Source: Pseudomonadales bacterium
Lineage (GTDB): Bacteria; Pseudomonadota; Gammaproteobacteria; Pseudomonadales; Pseudohongiellaceae
Reading direction: 5' to 3'
Length of the DNA: 64,000 nt
NCBI GenBank assembly: GCA_024234395.1
Contig: JACKOH010000002.1
Coordinates: 1-64,000, forward strand
Position numbers and translations under genes: made by a program. Positions 56,838 through 64,000 of this stretch are shown one piece after another (position 1 is the first letter of the stretch; each line of letters begins with the position of its first letter). The notes under the pieces are model-generated. The model had not been told where the DNA came from. It saw only the letters and a list, made by a program, of their open reading frames with translations, and did not search any database.

Positions 56838-59393
56838 TCAACGGGCAGCAGCGCGGAATAGTCCATCCGCAGCCTGCAACAGTTTCCCACGCAGCTTGGG
56901 CTCCATGTCCTGGTGGGTATCGATGAACCGCTGGACGATGTCGGCCGCCGCGGGGGAACGGTGACCATCCAGTGTGGCCTGCAGCCAGTTCAGGGGAAAA
57001 AATATGTCTCCGGTATCACGGATCGATTCCAGCTGCTCCAGTGCCGGCTGGATCAGCGACAGCGAGGCTTCAGCACGCAATGGATGATGAATTGCGCGCA
57101 TTGCCCCCAGTACCCAGGATTCCTGGCGCCGGTTGGCGGGATCGGTAAAGGAAAGAAACAATGCCTCCCTGACTGCCGCCTCGTTGCTGAAGGCCGGCCT
57201 GACGAAACGGAAGCGGGCCAGCCGGTCCGGGTTTTCTATACGCTGTTCCTGAGCATCGAGGATGGCTTCCGCATCGGGAACGGCCCGCAGCGCCAGTGCC
57301 TGGGCCAGATCGATATACTGGGGTTCCTGCAGTGGCAGGCCTGGCAGTTCATCCTGTTGCTCCCACAGTCGCCGCAGCCTCTGAATGCCCGATTCCGAGA
57401 GGGTGATATTGACCAGCGTGTTGAAATAGGCGCGTTTGCGACCGCTCTGTTGCGCCTGTTCCAGGGCCTGCCACAGCGCGGCCTCAAGATTCCCGGCCCG
57501 GGCCGCTCGCTCTCCGGCCGACAGGTAGCGCCACCACAGATTCTGCAGCAGACCGAGAGCCTGTTGGCTCACCAGCTCGTCGTCTTCGCGGTTTATCCCG
57601 GCGCGCAACACCTCGAAGAATGGCAGGGCTTCCAGCTCGCCTTCCAGCAAATCCTCCTGCAACTGCTGCAGGCCTACCGCGCGATGCAGCGGCTTCGCCA
57701 GTTCATTGACATTGGCCAGCAACGTCGCACGGCCGTTCTGATCGAGGGGAAAGCGGCCGTAGCCTACTCCGTCTGCGGCAGGCAGGATGAAATCGGGCTC
57801 ACCAACCCCGGCCAGGGGCAGTCTGATGCTGTCGCCACGCAAGGTCACTGAATGTTCGGTCACTTCCCCATCATGCCCCACTGCCAGCACCAGGGTCTGA
57901 GGCCAGCGGAGGTCGCGGCCCGCCAGATCATCGGCCTGGGTGACCGTGATGCCGTCATCACCCCAGCGCGCCTCCACCCGGGGCCGGCCAGGCGACTCCA
58001 CCCAGGCGTGATTCCAGCTTGCCAGGTCCTCTTCCGAGAGACCGTCCAGAATACCGATCAACTCCGGCCATCCGGCATTGCCGAACCGGTAGTCCGACAG
58101 GTACCGGCGCAGTCCCGCCTGCAGGGTCTGCGCACCGATCAGCTGTTCCAGTTGACGCATGACCACCGGCGCTTTCTGGTAAATGATGGCGCCGTAAAGG
58201 GACCCGGCCTCACGCTGGTTATCCAGCTGCTGGCGAATGGCATTGGTGCCAGCCGTGCGATCCACCGCATAGGCAGCCGGATGATGGGCCTGGAAGAAAC
58301 GCAGCTCCAGATCCAGTTCCGGGAATGCCGGACCGGCGATTTTGGCGGCCATGAAGTTGGCAAACACTTCCTTCATCCACACGTCGTTAAACCAGCGCAT
58401 GGTGACCAGGTCGCCGAACCACATATGCGTGGTCTCATGGGAAATCAGGCTGGCACGACCCAGTTCCGCGGTCCGGGTGGCACCCTCATCCAGAAACAGA
58501 CTGTCGGCCCGATACCAGATGGCACCCGGGTGCTCCATGCCACCAAACTGAAATGAGGGGACGGCAAAGAAATCGAAGGGCCCAAACGGGTAATCGATGC
58601 CGGTGTAGTCTTCCAGCCAGTCCAGCGCTGTGGCATGCAGGTCGAAGATCGCATCGAGGTTACGCGCCACGCGCGCGGGATCGGTCTCGCGATGAAACAG
58701 CCGGAAGGCCCGCCCGTTTCGCGTGGCCGTTTCCACCTGCAGCTCCCCCGCCGCAAAGGCGAATAAATAGGAGCTGATGGGCAGAGTTTCCGCGAACCGC
58801 AGTCGATCCGTGCCGTCGGCTTCCGGCTCCCGGGACAGCAGCTCCCCGTTGGACAGGGCCCGCCACTGCGTGGGCATGGTCAGCTCCAGTGTGTAGCGCG
58901 CCTTCAGGTCCGGCTGTTCAAACAACGGAAAAGCAGTCGACGCGCGGTCGGGAACAAACAGCGAGTAAAGATAGCCATCACGGCGATTCAAAGCGTCCTC
59001 GGTGCTGCGGAAATCCACCGTCACAGACTGCTCGCCACTGCCCAGTGCGGCGGCGGGTATCACAATATGGTCGACCGGCAGTGAATACTCCACCGCCTTC
59101 CCGTCCAACAGAACCCGCTGTACATTATCCGCCGGAGCCCGGAAATCCAGTACCAGGGGGCCGGCCTCTGCGGTGCGTTGAAAACGGATGGTGACCGATC
59201 CGGTCAATGGCTCCGACCGTTCCTGCGGGAGATGCAGATCGAGCGCATAGTGCAGGTCCGAGAGGGTTTCGGACCTGACTCCGGCCAGCTCACGGGACAC
59301 GCCGGGTTCCGGCACAAAGGAATTGTCGACGGTTTTGGTACAGGACATCAGCAGGACTGGCAGCAGGAAGATTAGCGGGTGTAATTTCGTCAT
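56838..59393 (-). CDS. M1-family zinc aminopeptidase, lipoprotein (second)
   Basis: About 851 residues. A leader with lipobox LLMSCTKT indicates a lipoprotein. The zinc motif is HETTHMWFGDLVT (His319, Glu320, His323) with Glu342 in KEVFANF. The substrate loop reads FGGMEHPGAIW, where the usual motif is GAMEN or GGMEN; the His replaces the Asn. The C-terminal half is helical. It resembles the enzyme at 44095-46812 but is distinct. ATG 59393 gives a proper lipoprotein leader. Confidence 0.93.
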   Translation of the reverse strand: MTKLHPLIFLLPVLLMSCTKTVDNSFVPEPGVSRELAGVRSETLSDLHYALDLHLPQERSEPLTGSVTIRFQRTAEAGPLVLDFRAPADNVQRVLLDGKAVEYSLPVDHIVIPAAALGSGEQSVTVDFRSTEDALNRRDGYLYSLFVPDRASTAFPLFEQPDLKARYTLELTMPTQWRALSNGELLSREPEADGTDRLRFAETLPISSYLFAFAAGELQVETATRNGRAFRLFHRETDPARVARNLDAIFDLHATALDWLEDYTGIDYPFGPFDFFAVPSFQFGGMEHPGAIWYRADSLFLDEGATRTAELGRASLISHETTHMWFGDLVTMRWFNDVWMKEVFANFMAAKIAGPAFPELDLELRFFQAHHPAAYAVDRTAGTNAIRQQLDNQREAGSLYGAIIYQKAPVVMRQLEQLIGAQTLQAGLRRYLSDYRFGNAGWPELIGILDGLSEEDLASWNHAWVESPGRPRVEARWGDDGITVTQADDLAGRDLRWPQTLVLAVGHDGEVTEHSVTLRGDSIRLPLAGVGEPDFILPAADGVGYGRFPLDQNGRATLLANVNELAKPLHRAVGLQQLQEDLLEGELEALPFFEVLRAGINREDDELVSQQALGLLQNLWWRYLSAGERAARAGNLEAALWQALEQAQQSGRKRAYFNTLVNITLSESGIQRLRRLWEQQDELPGLPLQEPQYIDLAQALALRAVPDAEAILDAQEQRIENPDRLARFRFVRPAFSNEAAVREALFLSFTDPANRRQESWVLGAMRAIHHPLRAEASLSLIQPALEQLESIRDTGDIFFPLNWLQATLDGHRSPAAADIVQRFIDTHQDMEPKLRGKLLQAADGLFRAAAR

Positions 59394-59496
59394 ATCAGGT
59401 ATTCTTACATGTGTCTTGCGTGCGCGATACCCCGGCATCGGACCTGTTGCCAATGGGCGGGGAAACGGGCTCAGTGATCGTGGAGAGGAACTTCAG

Positions 59497-60108
59497 ATGA
59501 CCAGAAACGTTCCATGGTATGTCATGACCCTGGCGGCGTTCCTCATCGGCGCCTATGCATTGACCGTTGCGCTGTCCCCACCTGGCGAATCCGGGGTGGT
59601 AGCAGCTATGTTTGAAACCTCACCGGCTGGTGCCCTGGCCCATTTCCTTGGTGGCGCCGTGGTCATCATCGCCGGCGCCCTGCAGTTCAACAGCGGCATC
59701 CGCTCCCGCTATGCGACCCTGCACCGCTGGCTGGGACGACTCTATGTCACCGGTATTCTGATTGGCGGCTCGGCAGGCTTTTACATGGCACTGCATTCCA
59801 GCGGCGGGATAGTCGCGCACTATGGCTTTGCCCTGCTGGCGGTGTGCTGGCTGGGCACCACCGCAGTGGCCTACCTGCAGATCCGTCGCGGCAATGTCCA
59901 GGTACACCGGGCCTGGATGATAAGAAGTTACTCACTGACCCTGGCTGCGGTTACGCTGAGAATTTACATTCCGCTGTTTCTTATCGCCGGATTCCCGTTC
60001 GAAGAGGCTTACCCGGTCATCGCCTGGCTGTGCTGGGTGCCCAACATACTGGTTGCTGAATGGCTGTTTATCGCGCGACCCCGTTTCGCACCGCACCCGG
60101 CGGGTTGA
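59497..60108 (+). CDS. DUF2306-like membrane protein
   Basis: A 203-residue protein with about six membrane helices, starting MTRNVPWYVMTLAAFLIGAY. Motifs AHFLGGAVVIIAGALQF, LHRWLGRLYV, AHYGFALLAV and VHRAWMIRSYSLTLAAVTLR are those of DUF2306, predicted membrane proteins with conserved histidines. Its function is not established. ATG 59497 has GGAGAGGA upstream; the longer frame from 59323 lacks support. It diverges from the M1 gene. Confidence 0.85.
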   Translation: MTRNVPWYVMTLAAFLIGAYALTVALSPPGESGVVAAMFETSPAGALAHFLGGAVVIIAGALQFNSGIRSRYATLHRWLGRLYVTGILIGGSAGFYMALHSSGGIVAHYGFALLAVCWLGTTAVAYLQIRRGNVQVHRAWMIRSYSLTLAAVTLRIYIPLFLIAGFPFEEAYPVIAWLCWVPNILVAEWLFIARPRFAPHPAG

Positions 60109-60279
60109 CGTTTCAATTCCCGGATTGCGCTCAAATTCCAGCAGCTGCCTGATTCACCTGGTTCGATCTTTGCTGACTAATCTGGTTCCCGGGGATGACT
60201 CTCACTAAATATTTTAAGAATCCCGGATGCCGTTCCTACTTCATATCGCGGATGACGTGCAACCTTATACACGACTGGG

Positions 60280-60642
60280 TTACTGTAGGCCGGTAAAGAT
60301 TAGCCGGTTACCGAACGGGTCGATGATTTTCATGTCGCGGCTACCCCAGGGCATCTCCTCGATTGACGGCCGGTAATACTTGTATTGCCGATCGGTCAAC
60401 TCCTGCAGGTAGGCATCAAGATCGCCACTTTCCACCCTGACCGACCCACCGGGGCAACAGTCTCCGTAATGCTCGGTGAGATGGATCCGGCAGGCGTCTC
60501 TGACTATGCCCATATAGAGCGGTGCGTCTGCTTCGAAGCGGTATTCGAAGACGACATCGAAGCCAAGGTAATCCAGGTAAAACTCCCTGGCCTTGTGTTC
60601 ATCGAATATTCGGAAGATGGGGGTTATCTGGCCCAGCGTCAT
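60280..60642 (-). CDS. VOC-superfamily (bleomycin-resistance-like) protein
   Basis: A 120-residue vicinal-oxygen-chelate protein beginning MTLGQITPIFRIFDEHKARE, with FYLDYLGFDVVFEYRF and the end MKIIDPFGNRLIFTGL. The lack of the full set of metal ligands suggests a drug-binding (bleomycin resistance-like) role more than glyoxalase chemistry. ATG has GGAGGAAACTGCC upstream. It follows the MATE gene by 44 bases in the same direction. Confidence 0.88.
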   Translation of the reverse strand: MTLGQITPIFRIFDEHKAREFYLDYLGFDVVFEYRFEADAPLYMGIVRDACRIHLTEHYGDCCPGGSVRVESGDLDAYLQELTDRQYKYYRPSIEEMPWGSRDMKIIDPFGNRLIFTGLQ

Positions 60643-60686
60643 GGCAGTTTCCTCCGGTCACAAGAATGTTTTTTTGTACCACCCAA

Positions 60687-62099
60687 TCAAGAAATTTCCT
60701 GGGGCGCCGGGACGATCGCCTCATTCCCGGCTTCGGCAAGATTATGCACCGTTGCCGGCGGCTGGTCGGCCAGTTTGAGACGGAATTCGCGCAGCACCAG
60801 CCACACGCTGAAACAGGCCTGCAGCACCACCGAAGCGACCGAGAGATACCAGAGATGCTCGATCCGGTAGTCGGGTCGCTGGCTGACAAGGATCGCCAGC
60901 GGGATAAAGAAACCGATTCGCAGCAGCGAACTCAGCAACGCCGGCCGGGTATTACCCAGCCCCTGAAATACGCCTGACGAGGTGAAGACGATACCCTGGG
61001 TGAGAAAATTGAGCGACACGATCTGCAGGAATACCGAAGCCACCTGGATGACTTCGACCTGATCCGTAAACAGCCCGACCAGGACTCCCGGTCGCCAGTG
61101 GATGAACAGGGTGACACTCAGCATGACAATACTGCTCAGCAGGATTCCCTTGTAGTAGGTCTCCCGGACCCTGGCAAAACAGCCGGCACCGAAATTCTGG
61201 CCGATGATGGGCCCTACAGCGAAGGCGATCGCCATGGTAGGCATGAAAATGGATTGCATGACCCGTCCGCCAATACTGAATCCCGCCTGTGCTGCGGTAC
61301 CGAAATCCTGAATCAGAAAATAGACCGCAGAAAAATAGACGAACAGCAGCAACATCTCGCCACCGGCCGGCAGTCCGATATCGAGCATTCTTCCCCACAG
61401 TTTGAACTGTGGCTGCCAGCGGGTCGGGTCGAAGGCGACGTATTTTTCCAGCTTCAGAAAATATCCTGTCAGCAACAACAGTCCGACGCCCGATGCCAGC
61501 GTGGTGGCGAGACCTGCGCCCATCACGCCCAGCGCCGGCCCCGGTCCCCAGCCGGCGATCAACACCGGTGCCAGGGCGATATTGAGCAATACGGTCACCA
61601 CCTGAATAATCATGGCCGGTTGCACGATACCGGTGGCGCGCAGCGACGATGCCATGGCAATAATCGGGAACTGCAAGGCCATTCCCGGCAACAACCAGTG
61701 CAGGAACGTCAGGCCTTCGGCGTAGGCACCGGCATCGGCGGCAATGCCGTTCATGAACAGTGCACCGAACAGGTAGCCGAACAGCAGGGTAAGCAGCGAA
61801 CAGCAGACCGAGAGGACCAGGCTCTGGTTGAACACCAGGTTGGCGGTGTCACGATCCTTCCTGCCTACCGCCTGGGCAATGAGCGCCACGGCGCTGACAC
61901 CGAGCACCTGGGTAAAGGCCATGATCATGAACATCAGGGTACCGGCCGTACCCACGCCGGCTACTGAGTCCTCGCCGAGCGCGGCGACGAAATACAGATC
62001 GATGAGTACATACAAGGTCTGAAATATCATGCTCGCCGCGACCGGAATGGCCATGGTAAGAATCGTTCTGGTTACCGGTGCCTGTGTAAGATCTCTCAT
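60687..62099 (-). CDS. MATE-family multidrug exporter
   Basis: A 470-residue, 12-helix cation/drug antiporter. Family features are MAIPVAASMIFQTLYVLIDL, the VGTAGTLMFMIMAF stretch, ALIAQAVGRKD and LPAGGEMLLLFVYFSAVYF in the second half. It exports cationic drugs and dyes using Na+ or H+ gradients. Its ATG overlaps the stop of the ABC exporter gene by four bases (ATGA), so the two are co-translated. Confidence 0.9.
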   Translation of the reverse strand: MRDLTQAPVTRTILTMAIPVAASMIFQTLYVLIDLYFVAALGEDSVAGVGTAGTLMFMIMAFTQVLGVSAVALIAQAVGRKDRDTANLVFNQSLVLSVCCSLLTLLFGYLFGALFMNGIAADAGAYAEGLTFLHWLLPGMALQFPIIAMASSLRATGIVQPAMIIQVVTVLLNIALAPVLIAGWGPGPALGVMGAGLATTLASGVGLLLLTGYFLKLEKYVAFDPTRWQPQFKLWGRMLDIGLPAGGEMLLLFVYFSAVYFLIQDFGTAAQAGFSIGGRVMQSIFMPTMAIAFAVGPIIGQNFGAGCFARVRETYYKGILLSSIVMLSVTLFIHWRPGVLVGLFTDQVEVIQVASVFLQIVSLNFLTQGIVFTSSGVFQGLGNTRPALLSSLLRIGFFIPLAILVSQRPDYRIEHLWYLSVASVVLQACFSVWLVLREFRLKLADQPPATVHNLAEAGNEAIVPAPQEIS

Positions 62100-63937
62100 C
62101 CCGCTGCTCTCCCCTGGTTACTGTCAAGCGTATTGTCGAGTTTGCCCGGATCCTGTCCGTCGTCATAGAACCCCAGCGCCTGCATTTCGAACAGCCGTCG
62201 ATAACGTCCATTTCTGCGGCTCATGAGTTCATCATGCCGTCCCTGTTCGACGATTCGACCATCCTCAAACACCAGGATTCGATCAACCTGCCTGATAGTG
62301 GAGAGGCGGTGCGCGACAATGATCGCGGTGCGTCCCTGCATCAGATTATGGATCGCATCCTGAATCAGGTGTTCGGTAATTGAATCCAGACTGGAAGTAG
62401 CCTCATCCAGCACCAGGATGGCTGCGTCAGCCAGAATCGCCCGGGCGATCGCAACCCGCTGCCGTTCGCCGCCCGACAGCTTAATGCCGCGTTCCCCCAC
62501 CAGGGTGTTGTAGCCCTGCCTGAGGCGACTGATGAATTCATCGGCATGCGCTTTGCGGGCCGCCTCGACGATCTCGTCGATGGTCGCATCGGGACGGGCA
62601 TAACCGATATTCTCGGCCAGGCTGCGGTGAAACAGGATCGGTTCCTGGGGCACCAGCGCAATGGCCTGGCGCAGGGTTTCCTGCTGCACGCCGGCAATAT
62701 CCTGGCCATCTATCACAATCCGTCCGGCATCTACATCATACAGGCGCTGCAGAAGCTTCACGAAAGTCGACTTGCCGGAACCGGATTCCCCGACCAGCGC
62801 AACCTTCTCACCGGCGGCAATCTGCAGGCTCAGGTCTTCGAACAGGCTGCGCGGTTGATTGGCATACCTGAACCCGACCGAGTCAAAGCTGATCTCGCCA
62901 CTGCCCGGTGCAAATTCCGGTGCGTCGGGCCGATCCGCGACGCCCAGTTCGGTTTTGCTGATCGCCACCAGGTCGTCCAGTTCATTGACCGCTTTCTGCA
63001 GGTTACGCACCTGCCAGCCGATGTTGCGCAGGTAGCCGTTGACCAGGAAATAGCTGGTGATGACATACACCATGTCGTCCAGCGCCGCGGGTTCCTCCCC
63101 CGCCCGTACCATGACGATGACCAGCAGCCCGCCCAGTAAGAACAGCACCATAAGCGATTGCAGGGCACCGGTATTGATGCTGCGCAGCCAGCTGCGCCGG
63201 GCCTTGTCCCGCCAGCTCTGGGTGATCGCGGCAATACGCTGGTCTTCCCGGATTTCCGAACCGAATGACTTGATGACCGTGTTGCAGGTGACCGCGTCAG
63301 CCAGTGCCGCACCCATTCGGGTGTCGGCCTGATTGGAGACCCGGTTGGCAGGTGCCACGTAGCGCAGGGACATGGTGATGCTGATCAGCAGAAACACGGC
63401 GACCGCGCTACCGAAATACAGGCCCATGACCGGGTCCCGCAGATACATGGCCACCGAGATTCCAGCCAGCAGCAACAGCGCCGGCCCGGTATCGATCACC
63501 ACGATATCGGACAGCTGATCATAGGCCCACATGCCACGGGTAATCTTGCGCACGGTGGCGCCGGCGAATGCGTTGCTGTGCCAGTTGGAGGAGAACCGTT
63601 GCACGCGCCAGAACCCATCGTTGACCAGGCTGCGCATGGTGCGCGAGGCGAAATACATCCACACGCGCATATACAGATTGCGAATCAGCGCCTGCAGGGC
63701 AAACAGGCTGAGCAATACACCGATTGCAGCCCAGGTGGCCTCACGGCTGCCCCCGGATCCCATAGCCTGGACCCTGGTAACCAGCTCTGCCGAGGCGCCA
63801 GGTATCAGAATCTCCAGCAATACAGCGGACACCACGCCGATTACGACAAGGCCAAGCCTGAAGGGTAATCGACGCCAATAGGTCCACACAAAGCCAAAGA
63901 CTTCCGCGAACGAGACGTTGCGTAGTTCTTTAGACAT
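62096..63937 (-). CDS. ABC exporter half-transporter (permease plus ATPase)
   Basis: A 613-residue ABC transporter with N-terminal six-helix membrane domain (LGLVVIGVVSAVLLEILIPG, GLLVIVMVRAGEE) and a C-terminal ATPase: Walker A VGESGSGKSTFV, Q-loop LVPQEPILFH, signature LSGGERQRVAIARA, Walker B ILVLDEATSSLDSIT and H-loop IVAHRLST. It would work as a dimer, probably as an exporter. It overlaps the MATE gene by 4 bases and is followed by a VOC gene. Substrate is unknown. Confidence 0.93.
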   Translation of the reverse strand: MSKELRNVSFAEVFGFVWTYWRRLPFRLGLVVIGVVSAVLLEILIPGASAELVTRVQAMGSGGSREATWAAIGVLLSLFALQALIRNLYMRVWMYFASRTMRSLVNDGFWRVQRFSSNWHSNAFAGATVRKITRGMWAYDQLSDIVVIDTGPALLLLAGISVAMYLRDPVMGLYFGSAVAVFLLISITMSLRYVAPANRVSNQADTRMGAALADAVTCNTVIKSFGSEIREDQRIAAITQSWRDKARRSWLRSINTGALQSLMVLFLLGGLLVIVMVRAGEEPAALDDMVYVITSYFLVNGYLRNIGWQVRNLQKAVNELDDLVAISKTELGVADRPDAPEFAPGSGEISFDSVGFRYANQPRSLFEDLSLQIAAGEKVALVGESGSGKSTFVKLLQRLYDVDAGRIVIDGQDIAGVQQETLRQAIALVPQEPILFHRSLAENIGYARPDATIDEIVEAARKAHADEFISRLRQGYNTLVGERGIKLSGGERQRVAIARAILADAAILVLDEATSSLDSITEHLIQDAIHNLMQGRTAIIVAHRLSTIRQVDRILVFEDGRIVEQGRHDELMSRRNGRYRRLFEMQALGFYDDGQDPGKLDNTLDSNQGRAAG

Positions 63938-64000
63938 GAGAAGGGAGTTCCGGTTCTGCAGGTGAATGGAACTGCGAGGTGGGCGGAGCTTATCACATCC

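Overview
The window looks like a chromosome segment of a moderately GC-rich gammaproteobacterium. It carries the order lptD-surA-pdxA-rsmA-apaH ... cca ... folK/folB-tsaD | rpsU-yqeY-dnaG-rpoD-tRNA(CAU), which matches Pseudomonas and related marine Pseudomonadales/Cellvibrionales-type lineages. The species cannot be named from sequence alone. Many secreted enzymes, lipoproteins and small membrane proteins fit a marine heterotroph.

Layout. 1-19.2 kb is dense core: a partial aldo/keto reductase, an MscS-type channel, the outer-membrane assembly and cofactor run lptD-surA-pdxA-rsmA-apaH, cca with a FolM-like reductase, the convergent folate/tRNA-modification genes folK-folB-tsaD, then the macromolecular synthesis operon rpsU-yqeY-dnaG-rpoD. 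Downstream of rpoD, a palindrome holds both a terminator-like stem and a strong sigma70-type promoter. It is followed by two 122-bp tandem repeats and a tRNA with anticodon CAU.

19.2-44 kb is accessory. It is AT-richer in parts and repeat-rich: two REPIN/MITE-like palindromic elements, an intact IS1182-type insertion sequence and a solitary copy of its end, a 147-bp palindromic element, and two copies of a 110-bp dispersed repeat. The genes include two divergent TolB/PD40-propeller membrane proteins, at least six small single-pass membrane proteins of unknown function, a penicillin-acylase homologue, a cytochrome b561 plus Tat-exported molybdoenzyme pair, a B3-like metallo-beta-lactamase-fold protein behind a (ATTTTTT)5 repeat, a MetX-like hydrolase, a frameshifted DUF4160 gene next to an intact DUF2442 gene, and a cupin.

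44-64 kb is again mostly coding, with envelope and stress functions: two M1 lipoprotein aminopeptidases, the ydbH-ynbE-ydbL intermembrane lipid-transport operon, a CNNM/CorC-like CBS protein, an atypical NRAMP transporter, bifunctional glutathionylspermidine synthetase/amidase, and a putative ABC exporter-MATE-VOC operon that looks like a detoxification cassette.

The least explained signals are the promoter-in-palindrome and structured repeats ahead of the tRNA, the paired REPIN-like elements, the run of small membrane proteins, the frameshifted DUF4160/DUF2442 pair, and a charged insert inside DnaG. No CRISPR array, phage structural gene or replication origin was seen.
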